This document shows positions 34,570 through 42,907 of a DNA stretch of 64,000 nucleotides, in pieces. The notes below the pieces were generated by a model. The model ran no database searches. It was not told the origin of the DNA and saw only the letters and a list, made by a program, of their open reading frames with translations. This DNA comes from Allomuricauda sp. CAU 1633. GTDB taxonomy: Bacteria; Bacteroidota; Bacteroidia; Flavobacteriales; Flavobacteriaceae. A program made the translations under genes and the position numbers. The DNA lies in NCBI RefSeq assembly GCF_017313225.1, contig NZ_JAFLNE010000002.1, forward strand, positions 868,001 to 932,000, written 5' to 3'. Positions within the stretch are counted from its first letter, which is position 1; the number at the start of each line of letters is the position of its first letter.

Positions 34570-35442
34570 TTATAAATACCTATCATTTTGGTAATTAAGT
34601 CGGTATTTGCGTGGGGACTGCCCAGTTAGACGGGTGAAAAATCGGGTTAGATTGTTGGGGTCACTAAATTGGAGATTGTGTGCAATCTCTGAAATGGTAC
34701 GATTCGAATAGCGCAGTTCCATCTGCACCTCTTGTAATAACCGAAATTGTATGACTTCCTTTGAAGTATGCCCAAAATAAGCCCTGGTAACTTGGTTCAA
34801 TTGGTGGCGGGTCATATTCAAGAGACGACAATAATCGTCAACGGCATGGTGCTTTCGAATATGCATTTCCAAGGCCTCTTTAAACCGATAAATATTCGGC
34901 TCTGAATGGGTTTCATGTGACAGTTTGTATGCTTTTGAGTACATACGATTCAATTTGGACAAGGCAAAATAGAGTAGCGGTCTGATCAGATGAAGGCTAT
35001 CCTTTTGGAAGTTCTGGATTTCGATGACAATCTCGTTAAACAAGGTCTGGATGAGCTGGTATTCACTCGGAGAAAGTTGTAGGTATTGCGGGTGAAGCGC
35101 ATTGTAAAAGTATTGCAATCGGTATACAAAGAGTTTGTCCTCAAAAAAATTGGCCAAAAAATCGTTTTGGAAGACCAAGTGGAAACCTTTTACAGAATTT
35201 CGGTTGATACGACAGCTCTTTTTTTGATAGGGCGAAGTAAAGAACAGTGTAAATCTATCAACTTCCAGATAATGGCCGTTGAGTTCTATAGTGCCATTGC
35301 CCTGCTCAAAGACAAAGATTTCAAAGAAATCGGTGATATGTGGGTTTGGCTCAAAAAAAACATTGGGGTTGTCCTCGAACTTGTGGAGGTCCATCAATAG
35401 TTCAAAACCATATTTTTCTTTGATAAAATGAAATTCCCGCAA
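34570..35442 (-). CDS. AraC family transcriptional regulator
   Basis: A 290-residue regulator with a cupin-like N-terminal domain (HITDFFEIFVFEQGNGTIELNGHYLEV) and a C-terminal DNA-binding domain: DYCRLLNMTRHQLNQVTRAYFGHTSKEVIQFRLLQEVQMEL and ISEIAHNLQFSDPNNLTRFFTRLTGQSPRKYR. It lies upstream of, and in the same direction as, the LamG/DUF1080-like gene (61-base gap), which is the obvious candidate target. A perfect TATCTTTG -7 box precedes it. Confidence 0.92.
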   Translation of the reverse strand: MREFHFIKEKYGFELLMDLHKFEDNPNVFFEPNPHITDFFEIFVFEQGNGTIELNGHYLEVDRFTLFFTSPYQKKSCRINRNSVKGFHLVFQNDFLANFFEDKLFVYRLQYFYNALHPQYLQLSPSEYQLIQTLFNEIVIEIQNFQKDSLHLIRPLLYFALSKLNRMYSKAYKLSHETHSEPNIYRFKEALEMHIRKHHAVDDYCRLLNMTRHQLNQVTRAYFGHTSKEVIQFRLLQEVQMELRYSNRTISEIAHNLQFSDPNNLTRFFTRLTGQSPRKYRLNYQNDRYL

Positions 35443-35472
35443 CTTTGTTTCTCAGGTATTGTAAATCCACTT

Positions 35473-35480
35473 CAAAGATA
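35473..35480 (-). promoter_or_regulatory. -7 box of the second AraC gene
   Basis: Minus-strand TATCTTTG matches TAnnTTTG exactly, 30 bases upstream of the start codon. A TTG at the usual upstream distance is not seen. Confidence 0.45.
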
Positions 35481-35526
35481 GCGGTTTGCTAAGGATAGTA
35501 CTTTGAGGCTAATGTTTTCCATTTCT

Positions 35527-35619
35527 ATGATGCCCCGCAAGGGAGTTGTACTTGATGAACAGGAACCGCAGATTTTGGAGCATTTGTTTGAACTGGCCCA
35601 AAAGTGACGGAAGTATTAG
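35527..35619 (+). pseudogene. Relic of the C-terminus of a GlmU-like gene
   Basis: Thirty codons translate to MMPRKGVVLDEQEPQILE-HLFELAQK-stop-RKY-stop. This matches the last 30 residues of the intact gene at 32246-33421 at 19 positions without a gap. The Trp codon TGG has become TGA, and the final stop is at the same place. The frame and C-terminus are kept, but nothing upstream of 35527 aligns clearly. It is a displaced or duplicated 3-prime end, not a working gene. Confidence 0.8.
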
Positions 35620-35664
35620 TGCTTTTCGGTATAGTTCAGTCTATGGGAATCAGGTGATTGTTCG

Positions 35665-36543
35665 CTAGTTTGTTATATCAAGGTATTTGTTTGCCATTCT
35701 TTGACCAAGTTTTCTTTGAGATTCAGAATCAAAATGAATTTTATCTCCTTTGTGTATCAGGTCTCCAGTTTCAATAACGCCAAGGTTCTTATCGGTTTCA
35801 ACAACATTATGGATTATAGTGTTTATTGAATCCCATTTCATCTTTTTTTCAATCGGTTCAGCATAGCTCCCTAATTCGCCTAAAATTATTGGAAGAGAGT
35901 CGTTTTCGACAAGGATTCTGAAAGTATTAATCAAAGAATCCAATCGCTGGGAATATTTTGGAATCAATTCTGATGTTGCATTGCTTTCGCCTTGATGCCA
36001 TAAGATTCCCTTAATTGTGCCATAGTCATTTACAAAGTTCACTTTCTCCTTGAAATTATCAAGTAGCGTTACTCCACGAAAGGTTTCATTGTTCAACCAC
36101 TGTTCGACGGAACTGCCTCCAACGGCACAAGGAATAATGGCAATTGAAACTCCATCAGGCACCGAATCAAGTAGGTTTTTTCCAAAAGAAAGTCCGCAAT
36201 CAAGTCCTGTTAGTGAAGGTTCATAAAAATGGAGAGGTTCTTTGGCATAGATCCAGTTATTTGACTTATCAATAGTCAATATTCTTGAGTTTGGCACCGT
36301 ATCCTGTGGTTCAACAAATCCACGCCCAGCCATATTTGACTGTCCCGCCATAATAAAGATGTATAGACTATCAGGATTTGGTAATTGGTCAACATAGTTT
36401 ACAGTGCGCGGAAAATTAGCTCGCCAATCTTGATTGACTTTGTAGGTATTATTTTCCTTATACATTTTTGGCCCGGCATAGAAAGAGGAAATTATCCCAA
36501 TGGCCATTAAAAAAAGCCCTATTATTTTAAATCTGTTTTTCAT
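35665..36543 (-). CDS. SASA-family carbohydrate acetylesterase-like protein
   Basis: A 292-residue SGNH-type hydrolase of the sialate O-acetylesterase (SASA/DUF303) group. Nucleophile S69 lies in IMAGQSNMAGRG, block 2 in IPCAVGGSSVEQWL, WHQGESNAT follows, and the Asp-His pair is D267/H270 in GDKIHFDSES. An N-terminal hydrophobic segment (7-23) is a signal or membrane anchor. It probably removes acetyl groups from carbohydrates outside the cytoplasm. The coding sequence is more AT-rich than its neighbours by eye, consistent with recent acquisition. Confidence 0.87.
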   Translation of the reverse strand: MKNRFKIIGLFLMAIGIISSFYAGPKMYKENNTYKVNQDWRANFPRTVNYVDQLPNPDSLYIFIMAGQSNMAGRGFVEPQDTVPNSRILTIDKSNNWIYAKEPLHFYEPSLTGLDCGLSFGKNLLDSVPDGVSIAIIPCAVGGSSVEQWLNNETFRGVTLLDNFKEKVNFVNDYGTIKGILWHQGESNATSELIPKYSQRLDSLINTFRILVENDSLPIILGELGSYAEPIEKKMKWDSINTIIHNVVETDKNLGVIETGDLIHKGDKIHFDSESQRKLGQRMANKYLDITN

Positions 36544-36759
36544 TTATTCTTGGTATAATGAATTATGTCCACCGCTACTGAAACGAGTTTAGCCTGTATA
36601 ACGAAGTTCGTCAAAAAACTGCATGCATCCAATATACTGTAAAACAACACACTACGCTTTTATCAACAAAAAAGATGGGAGCAAAGATCATATTGGTCTT
36701 TACAGGTTGTGAACCATCCAATTGTTCATTTGCTTGACGTCATTTCTTAAAGATTCCCG

Positions 36760-38097
36760 CTAATGAATCTCGGCGTCCTTTAATAAATTGTCCAGTTCCC
36801 CCCGATCCAGCAATCGGCCATTTAAAATAACACTTTCTATGGTTTGGGTGTTGGAAATGTCCTCAAGGGGATTTTTATTGAGCAAAACCATATTGGCTCT
36901 TTTTCCTTCTGAAATAGTCCCGTCTTCTGCATATTTCCCTAAATATCTTGCGGGATTTACGGTGGTTGTTCTTAGAATGTCGTAAGGTTTCATACCGACT
37001 TCTTGCATAAGTTCAAATTCTCTATGCAGGGAGAAACCCACATAGGCTACCCCAAAGGTGTCACTGCCACTCATCAGCATCACATGGCTGTCAGAAAGAA
37101 TCTTTGTGAACATTTTCATCCATTCAAGGTACCGGGAAAACAGGATAGGAGCTTTGGTTCCTTCAAACTCTAGTTCTTTTAAGCTCCTATATTCATTCTT
37201 TTCGGTTAGGAATTTTGCCCGTTGGTCCGCGGGAAGGTATTTTGTAAGTGGGTCTTCTTGAAGCTTTTTGAAGGTGTCATCATCCAAATATTGGTTGACG
37301 GTTTCAAATACCACCAAGGTTGGGGTGACATAAAGGCCACTTTGCTGTATACTGTTGGCCGTATCATATAAATCTTGGGTGTTGTTGTTCAAATAATTCC
37401 ATTCTTCTTCCTTGTTGAATACATAAATAAAATCCTCGACATGTTCAATGGATTTCATTCGCAAGGAAAATTCCAGAGGCAGTTTCCTTTGGGCGTGACC
37501 TATAACCGGAATTCCACTTTTCTGAGCTTTTTCCAAAAGATGCAAGTACAGTTCTTTTGGAAGGTTATCTGCCAGTTTTAAAAAATCATAACCTTTGGAC
37601 ACGTGGGATTCAACAATCTGATCTATCTGCTCTTTGGACTGAAGTTGTCCCTGTTTTAAGTAGGGTCCAGTGGTGTAATAATCTGGCCCCAAAAGCGCAC
37701 CTGAGTTGATTTTTTTTCCTACTGCAACATGATCTTGTCCACCATATTCGGCCATATTTCTTACGGTGGTAATACCATTGGCCAGAAGCAATTTTAGGTC
37801 GTGCTCTATTCCATTTTCAGTACTTCTCCAGTGATAGTGCATTTCGGAGAGTCCCGGAATAAGATATTTGTTGGTTCCATCAACAATTCTATAGTTTGAA
37901 GCTGTTCTTTCTGTTGGGGAATTCTCAATCTTTAAAATTTTACCATGGGCAATCCATACATCCTGATTTTCCAAAGTGATTTCCCCGACCATGGGAATAA
38001 CCGTTACGTTTTGTATGAGAATGGAATGGTTTGTTTGACCAACGCAAGTACAGATGGAAAAGAAAAAAATCAAAATGAGGCCAAGCGAATTCTTCAT
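36760..38097 (-). CDS. Exported metal-dependent amidohydrolase 1
   Basis: A 445-residue imidazolonepropionase/prolidase-like amidohydrolase with signal peptide MKNSLGLILIFFFSICTCVGQ. Metal ligands expected: H87 and H89 (EMHYHW), the Lys in FLKLAD (174), H201 (IGHAQ), H219 (IEHVED) and the Asp in LMSGSDTFG. The composite beta domain closes at the end (GTISEGKRANMVLLNKNPLEDI). It lies 42 bases downstream of a second, larger enzyme of the same superfamily. Substrates unknown; Xaa-Pro or N-acyl amino acid hydrolysis is common in this branch. Confidence 0.9.
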   Translation of the reverse strand: MKNSLGLILIFFFSICTCVGQTNHSILIQNVTVIPMVGEITLENQDVWIAHGKILKIENSPTERTASNYRIVDGTNKYLIPGLSEMHYHWRSTENGIEHDLKLLLANGITTVRNMAEYGGQDHVAVGKKINSGALLGPDYYTTGPYLKQGQLQSKEQIDQIVESHVSKGYDFLKLADNLPKELYLHLLEKAQKSGIPVIGHAQRKLPLEFSLRMKSIEHVEDFIYVFNKEEEWNYLNNNTQDLYDTANSIQQSGLYVTPTLVVFETVNQYLDDDTFKKLQEDPLTKYLPADQRAKFLTEKNEYRSLKELEFEGTKAPILFSRYLEWMKMFTKILSDSHVMLMSGSDTFGVAYVGFSLHREFELMQEVGMKPYDILRTTTVNPARYLGKYAEDGTISEGKRANMVLLNKNPLEDISNTQTIESVILNGRLLDRGELDNLLKDAEIH

Positions 38098-38139
38098 AAA
38101 TTATCTTCTTCGAGGTATGATTTTATCTGTAGCGATGCT

Positions 38140-40185
38140 TTATTCCGTCACCTCTGGTTTTTCCGTAAACGGTGTAATCCCAAAAGCAGGATATACCTCG
38201 GTTGGATAGTAAAACGTACCCCCTCTGGACACCAATGCAATGGTCTTAATGGCTTTGATATCTTCCACGGGATTACCGGGCACCAAAAAGAAATCGGCCA
38301 GTTTACCGGGCTCAATACTGCCCAAATCTTCTTGTCCCAAGTACTCGGCCATATCATACGAAGCCAATTTTAGGAGCTCGGCAGGGGTGTAGCCCAATTG
38401 TTGGTTGTACAGTTCCAACTCGCGGTGGAAGTTAAACGCTCCGCCCAAATCGGTCCCTGCCACAATGAAGATGCCTTTGTCTTTCATCATTTTCAAGGTT
38501 TCCACAATTTTGGCATAAGCTTCGCGATAGGCTTTGTCCTCTTCTTCATCCGCAATTTGTGCCAAGGCCACTTTTAGGCTACGTTGCTCGTTGGGTGGCA
38601 TGTGGTCGATATAATCCACAGCTCCGGGCGTCACTTCTCCGTTTCGGGAAAGCATCAACATTTCGTGGATGGCCAGCGTAGGGTCTATGGCAGTATTGTT
38701 CGATACAAACAAATCCATCGTTTCTTGAACTTTTGGGCTGTTCAAATCCAATTCTGGAAAGCGTTTCATGGCAGTAAGGCGCAACAAAGTTCGTGTGTCC
38801 TCATCGGGCTCCAAAACCCAGCCCAACATCGTCTGATTAACGTGGGTCATTTCATCAAAGCCCGCATTCAACATGGCATTGGCATTGGAAAAGGCGGGTA
38901 CGTGACCCGTTACAAATAAACCTTGGCCATGTGCTTTTTTCACAATGTCGGGAGCCCATTCGCCATTCATGCTGTTGTACAGTTTCACACCATAAAACCC
39001 AAGGCTGTCATAGGTATCCACAGCAGCAAGGGCTTCTTCTTTGGTCTCCACCAAAATACCATTGTTGCTGTTGTAAGGACTTTTTCCTTCAATAAAACCC
39101 AATCGAGTCACACGGGGACCGGCTAAAACCCCGGATTCAATTTTTTCGATAAGACTGGTCAGTACTTCCGTGTCATTCCCCATATCCCGGAACGAGGTGA
39201 CACCCGCCAGCACATTCAGAAGGGCATCATCATCCCCAGTATGGGCATGCATCTCAAAAAGTCCAGGGACCAACGTACCGCCATTTCCTTCAATCTGCAC
39301 TTCACCTTCCGAGGAGGCATCGGCAGCTTCAATGGCGGTGATTTTTTCTCCTTCAACCACTACCGAAACCGGGTCGGTCAAGGATAAGGTATTGGGGTCA
39401 AAAACCCGCACATTGCGAATGCGTACCTTGCCCTCATAGTTATGGGCAAATTCTTTTTGTAGATTTTCGTAGCGCTCCGCGGAATAATTTTCGGACAGTT
39501 GACGCATGTCTTTTTCAACCGCCTCAAAACCTTCGCGGATAACAATATAACGTGGTGATATAAAAGCAAAGAATTTTTGGGCATCATCCACAATAAAATA
39601 GGATGGGTCAAGGTCCGCCCCAGACAGGGCATAAGAAGTAAGGCTTAATTCGCCGTCACCCGCAGGCATAGGAACAGTAAGGTCTTCCATTTTGGTAAGG
39701 GTGAGATTCCCTGCAGGAAGTACGGGCAATGTGTTTTCAGGAGCTTTTAGCAACAATCGGGCTGCCAAAACGGTAGAGTAGGGGCTTCCAAATTGGTTTA
39801 CATACAATTGAGGTTCGCCAAGGGTAGCACTTCCCGAACCAGTGGCATCGGTCCATGAGGCATTGTTGCCTTCCAGGGAAAAGTGTTCATCAACAGCATT
39901 GCCAAAAGTGGTGTTTCCGGTCACTTCCCAACTTGTTGGAAAACCATCAGCATTGAGGACAATGGTTTCTTTCATGGTGGGACCACGGCCATTGTTCTTG
40001 TAATCGTAATCAATATTGATGGTGTCGCCAGAAATGTTGGTTTTCAAGTAGCCTACCTTGTTTTCACCCACAATAACGGTGTAGGTTTCATCTCCTTGAT
40101 GATTGGCCAAGGATGAAGTTTGTTCCTTTTTGCAGGAATAACTTGCTAGGACAACGAGGCCTAGCAGCAGTAAACGGAGTTTCAT
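38140..40185 (-). CDS. Amidohydrolase-family lipoprotein 2
   Basis: A 681-residue lipoprotein: signal MKLRLLLLGLVVLASYSC with the lipobox Cys at 18. A beta-rich domain of about 240 residues precedes the amidohydrolase domain, which has LVPGLFEMHAHTGDDDALLN (HxH), VKLYNSMNGEW (Lys), TGHVPAF, MTHVNQTMLGW and IVAGTDLGGAFNFHREL (Asp). The closing motif is GSIEPGKLADFFLVPGNP. It is co-directional with amidohydrolase 1 (42-base gap), so the pair probably forms an operon acting outside the cytoplasm. Confidence 0.9.
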   Translation of the reverse strand: MKLRLLLLGLVVLASYSCKKEQTSSLANHQGDETYTVIVGENKVGYLKTNISGDTINIDYDYKNNGRGPTMKETIVLNADGFPTSWEVTGNTTFGNAVDEHFSLEGNNASWTDATGSGSATLGEPQLYVNQFGSPYSTVLAARLLLKAPENTLPVLPAGNLTLTKMEDLTVPMPAGDGELSLTSYALSGADLDPSYFIVDDAQKFFAFISPRYIVIREGFEAVEKDMRQLSENYSAERYENLQKEFAHNYEGKVRIRNVRVFDPNTLSLTDPVSVVVEGEKITAIEAADASSEGEVQIEGNGGTLVPGLFEMHAHTGDDDALLNVLAGVTSFRDMGNDTEVLTSLIEKIESGVLAGPRVTRLGFIEGKSPYNSNNGILVETKEEALAAVDTYDSLGFYGVKLYNSMNGEWAPDIVKKAHGQGLFVTGHVPAFSNANAMLNAGFDEMTHVNQTMLGWVLEPDEDTRTLLRLTAMKRFPELDLNSPKVQETMDLFVSNNTAIDPTLAIHEMLMLSRNGEVTPGAVDYIDHMPPNEQRSLKVALAQIADEEEDKAYREAYAKIVETLKMMKDKGIFIVAGTDLGGAFNFHRELELYNQQLGYTPAELLKLASYDMAEYLGQEDLGSIEPGKLADFFLVPGNPVEDIKAIKTIALVSRGGTFYYPTEVYPAFGITPFTEKPEVTE

Positions 40186-40250
40186 AGTAGTCGGATTTTA
40201 GTCTGGCTGAAGGTATGGATTTTTAAGCAATACACCGACCCTATTTCCAA

Positions 40251-41216
40251 CTAGGTCACGGGGTGGGGTATTTTGCCTGTTTTGTAGAAATCAATGATAT
40301 TTTGGGCGGACATCCGGGCCATTTCATTGCGGGCTTCCACTGTTGAGGAACCAATATGGGGCAACACGGCCACATTCTCCATTTGAAGCAGTGGATTGTT
40401 GGGCTGCATGGGCTCTGGATTGGTAACATCCAGTCCTGCTCCCCAAATGGAACCATTTTTTAAGGCTTCTATTAAATCAGTTTCATTGTGTATTCCTCCA
40501 CGAGCCGTGTTGATGAAAACAGTACTGTTTTTCATTTTGGCAAAGGCATCCTTTCCAAATACACCTTTGGTTTCTTCGGTAAGATTGCTGTGCACGGAAA
40601 GGACATCACTTTGGGCCAAAAGTTCATCAAAGGATACGTATTTTGCATTGAGCGTGTCCTCCGCCGCTTGATTTCTGGACCGATTGTGATAGATAATATC
40701 CATGCCATAAGCGGCTTTACAGCGTTTGGCCATAACCATACCAATGGTTCCCAATCCGAAAACGCCTAAGGTTTTGCCATCCAGCTCAAAACCGAGATTG
40801 GCAGTGGGGACAAAGTGCTCCCATTGGCCTTTTTCAATGGTTTTGTGCATGTAGACCATTTTTCGGGAGACCATGATCATAAGCCCAAAGGCCACATCCG
40901 CAGTGGCTTCGGTCATGGCGCCAGGGGCATTTCCAATAACAATACCGAATTGTTTTGCGGCTTGCACATCGATATTATCATAGCCCACGGCAAATTGTGA
41001 GATGACGTCCAAATGCTGACAGCTTTTCAAGAAATGCGCATCAATCTTGTTGGAACCCGTGCTGAGGAGAGCATCGTACTCTTGGCAGATGTTGATTAAC
41101 TCGTCTTGGGGAATGAGGTTATTACTTTCGTTGATGGTAATGTCGAATCCAGCTTGTGTCAGCATGTCAATGGCAAGCTGTGGGTATTTTAGACTGAGAA
41201 AAACTTTTTTAGGCAT
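40251..41216 (-). CDS. D-2-hydroxyacid dehydrogenase (glyoxylate/hydroxypyruvate reductase-like)
   Basis: A 321-residue cytosolic NAD(P)-dependent enzyme. The cofactor site is GVFGLGTIGMVMAKRCKAAYG. Catalytic Arg is in NTARGGIHNETDL, Glu in TNPEPM and His in VLPHIGSST. Closest to D-glycerate dehydrogenases. The start MPKKVFLSLKYP is preferred to an in-frame Met four codons upstream, since the former begins at the conserved first strand. A TTTG-N23-TATCTTTA promoter is found upstream. It lies before the amidohydrolase pair with a 65-base gap; a functional link is not evident. Confidence 0.92.
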   Translation of the reverse strand: MPKKVFLSLKYPQLAIDMLTQAGFDITINESNNLIPQDELINICQEYDALLSTGSNKIDAHFLKSCQHLDVISQFAVGYDNIDVQAAKQFGIVIGNAPGAMTEATADVAFGLMIMVSRKMVYMHKTIEKGQWEHFVPTANLGFELDGKTLGVFGLGTIGMVMAKRCKAAYGMDIIYHNRSRNQAAEDTLNAKYVSFDELLAQSDVLSVHSNLTEETKGVFGKDAFAKMKNSTVFINTARGGIHNETDLIEALKNGSIWGAGLDVTNPEPMQPNNPLLQMENVAVLPHIGSSTVEARNEMARMSAQNIIDFYKTGKIPHPVT

Positions 41217-41238
41217 GTTAAAAAACAAGGTTAAGCTA

Positions 41239-41273
41239 TAAAGATACCCTATTTAAGGCTTTGTTTTTTCAAA
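41239..41273 (-). promoter_or_regulatory. Candidate promoter of the hydroxyacid dehydrogenase gene
   Basis: Minus-strand TTTG (41270-41273), 23 bases, TATCTTTA (41239-41246), one mismatch in the -7 box. CTTTG-T6-CAAAG symmetry spans the -33 box. Confidence 0.4.
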
Positions 41274-41279
41274 GTATGG

Positions 41280-41756
41280 TTAAGATTGAATCATAATCCC
41301 CCGGTGGATTAAATTGCTACTTACAGGTTGTATCCCAATTTCTCGGGCCCAAACCGAGAGTTGTCCCATATGGTGTATTTCGTGCGCAATGATATGTCGC
41401 AACGCTTCTCCGTAGGTGCAATGGATGGAGGATGAGGGAAAGTCCATATGTAGCACTTTAATCTCAAGCGAGTCGTCCCATTCGTTAAGGTATGGTTCCA
41501 CATCAGCATGAAGCTTTTGGGACAGGGCAATAATTTTGTCCAATTGGTCGTAGGAAGAAAAATCCAAATCCAAGATAGGCACTCCTTTTAGGTCGCAAAT
41601 CCAATTGTGCTCCACTACGACAATATGATAAAGTGTATGCAGAATATTGCCCAAGCCGCCGGTTCTTGACTGAATAAGTTCTTCGTGAGAAGCCTTTTGC
41701 AGCGCCGCAAACCACTCGTCACGGACCATCCAATTATAGTTAAAAAGAAATTTCAT
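41280..41756 (-). CDS. DinB family protein
   Basis: A 158-residue four-helix bundle of the DinB/YfiT type from MKFLFNYNWMVRDEWFAAL. Expected metal-binding histidines are in NILHTLYHIVVVEHNW and in the LRHIIAHEIHHMGQL motif. Members use bacillithiol, mycothiol or other thiol cofactors in transfer reactions, or are of unknown function. An in-frame Met 32 codons upstream is not supported, because that extension is low-complexity and not DinB-like. Confidence 0.87.
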   Translation of the reverse strand: MKFLFNYNWMVRDEWFAALQKASHEELIQSRTGGLGNILHTLYHIVVVEHNWICDLKGVPILDLDFSSYDQLDKIIALSQKLHADVEPYLNEWDDSLEIKVLHMDFPSSSIHCTYGEALRHIIAHEIHHMGQLSVWAREIGIQPVSSNLIHRGIMIQS

Positions 41757-41935
41757 TGTTGTGATTTGGTTAAAAGAAAGCTGTTGAAGCTTTGGGGTTA
41801 AAATTGGGGTTTCGTTATCGGTTTGGCTATGAGTAGTTACGTGGTTTAGCACTTAACTTTGCAAGTACACACCAAACTGAGAATTCGCGTGGATTTTCAG
41901 AAGTAGGCGAGAACTGGCAATTACTTATAGCCATT

Positions 41936-41945
41936 GTTGTGGCAA
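41936..41945. repeat. Inverted repeat GTTGTGGCAA, left end of cassette-like gene
   Basis: GTTGTGGCAA lies one base after the stop codon of the AT-rich lipoprotein gene. Its exact reverse complement TTGCCACAAC lies upstream of the gene at 42723-42732. With flanking bases the match is 12 of 13. Confidence 0.65.
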
Positions 41946-41946
41946 G

Positions 41947-42711
41947 TTATTCATTCATAAAATCAGATATAATCTTATCTAGTGATTCTATATCTTCTTT
42001 CTTATTCAGATACTTATCAATGTTCGCATCTCCCATAGTTTGAATTTTGTATTCTGGTAATTTTTCTTGGAACATTAGATATACAAAAATGTCTACAATT
42101 CTTTCTTTCAAACCGTGAGAAAGGTTGTATTTGCCTACAATTGAATACTCCATTCCCATATGAGTGATTTCGTGAATTATTGTGTAGGTGGGATTTTTAT
42201 ATTTCATAAACCCACCTTCTTTATTTGTTAGTAAAGTTATTATTCCTTCATCAGGGTCATAGCTTCCTCCAGTTCCATATAAAGTGAATACAACTTTGTA
42301 TTTGTCGAACATCATAAAATTCCAATCCCAATCAATTTTTTGCTCATTAATCTCATTGAGAAGGTTGTTCAATAAGTCAACCTCATTTCTAACTTTCCGT
42401 ATTGCTTGCTCATAATTCTTTTGCTCAAATACATTGGTTTCAACAAGTGTATAGATTGCAGTATAGTCCTCATTTCCGAAAGTCCCATTTTTAGATTTTT
42501 TCACCATTGAATCAATCAATGAATCTTTTGGTAGATTAATATTATATCCTTGTTTTTCAAGAAGATTTATGTCATTGATTGTTCTCCAAATTGAAGTAGA
42601 TTCTTGTTCTATAGTAGGTTGAACGATTTCAATCCAAGACTTCTGTTTTTGTGATTTACAACTCGAGCTGAGTATCAAAAAATAAAGAAACAATAATTTG
42701 GATATTTTCAT
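41947..42711 (-). CDS. Lipoprotein with HExxH motif, unknown family (cassette-like)
   Basis: A 254-residue protein with lipoprotein signal MKISKLLFLYFLILSSSC. HEITH at 180-184, with E203 nineteen residues later (SHGLKERIVD), fits the metal site of a gluzincin-type peptidase. No family recognised. Middle region is helical and charged. The coding sequence is clearly more AT-rich than neighbours, and a 10-bp inverted repeat lies at both borders, suggesting a mobile single-gene cassette. Proteolytic activity is an inference from the motif. Confidence 0.8.
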   Translation of the reverse strand: MKISKLLFLYFLILSSSCKSQKQKSWIEIVQPTIEQESTSIWRTINDINLLEKQGYNINLPKDSLIDSMVKKSKNGTFGNEDYTAIYTLVETNVFEQKNYEQAIRKVRNEVDLLNNLLNEINEQKIDWDWNFMMFDKYKVVFTLYGTGGSYDPDEGIITLLTNKEGGFMKYKNPTYTIIHEITHMGMEYSIVGKYNLSHGLKERIVDIFVYLMFQEKLPEYKIQTMGDANIDKYLNKKEDIESLDKIISDFMNE

Positions 42712-42722
42712 ATCGTTTTAAT

Positions 42723-42732
42723 TTGCCACAAC
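42723..42732. repeat. Inverted repeat TTGCCACAAC, right end of cassette-like gene
   Basis: The partner of 41936-41945, 12 bases upstream of the lipoprotein start codon. Confidence 0.65.
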
Positions 42733-42874
42733 GTTAAAAGATATGAATCGTTTTAATGATTTATATCGACTGATAACGAAGTTAGCAGAAAATAAGCAGA
42801 GTTTCAATACAGTCCATAAAGTAGTATGCATAAATTACAAACATGGCTTTAATGTCTAACTCTCAACAAATCAC

Positions 42875-42882
42875 TATCTTTG
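42875..42882 (+). promoter_or_regulatory. -7 box of mtaB
   Basis: TATCTTTG matches TAnnTTTG exactly, 26 bases before the mtaB start. No clear -33 TTG at standard spacing. Confidence 0.5.
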
Positions 42883-42907
42883 CGCCCCTGAAACAAGGAC
42901 CGGACCA

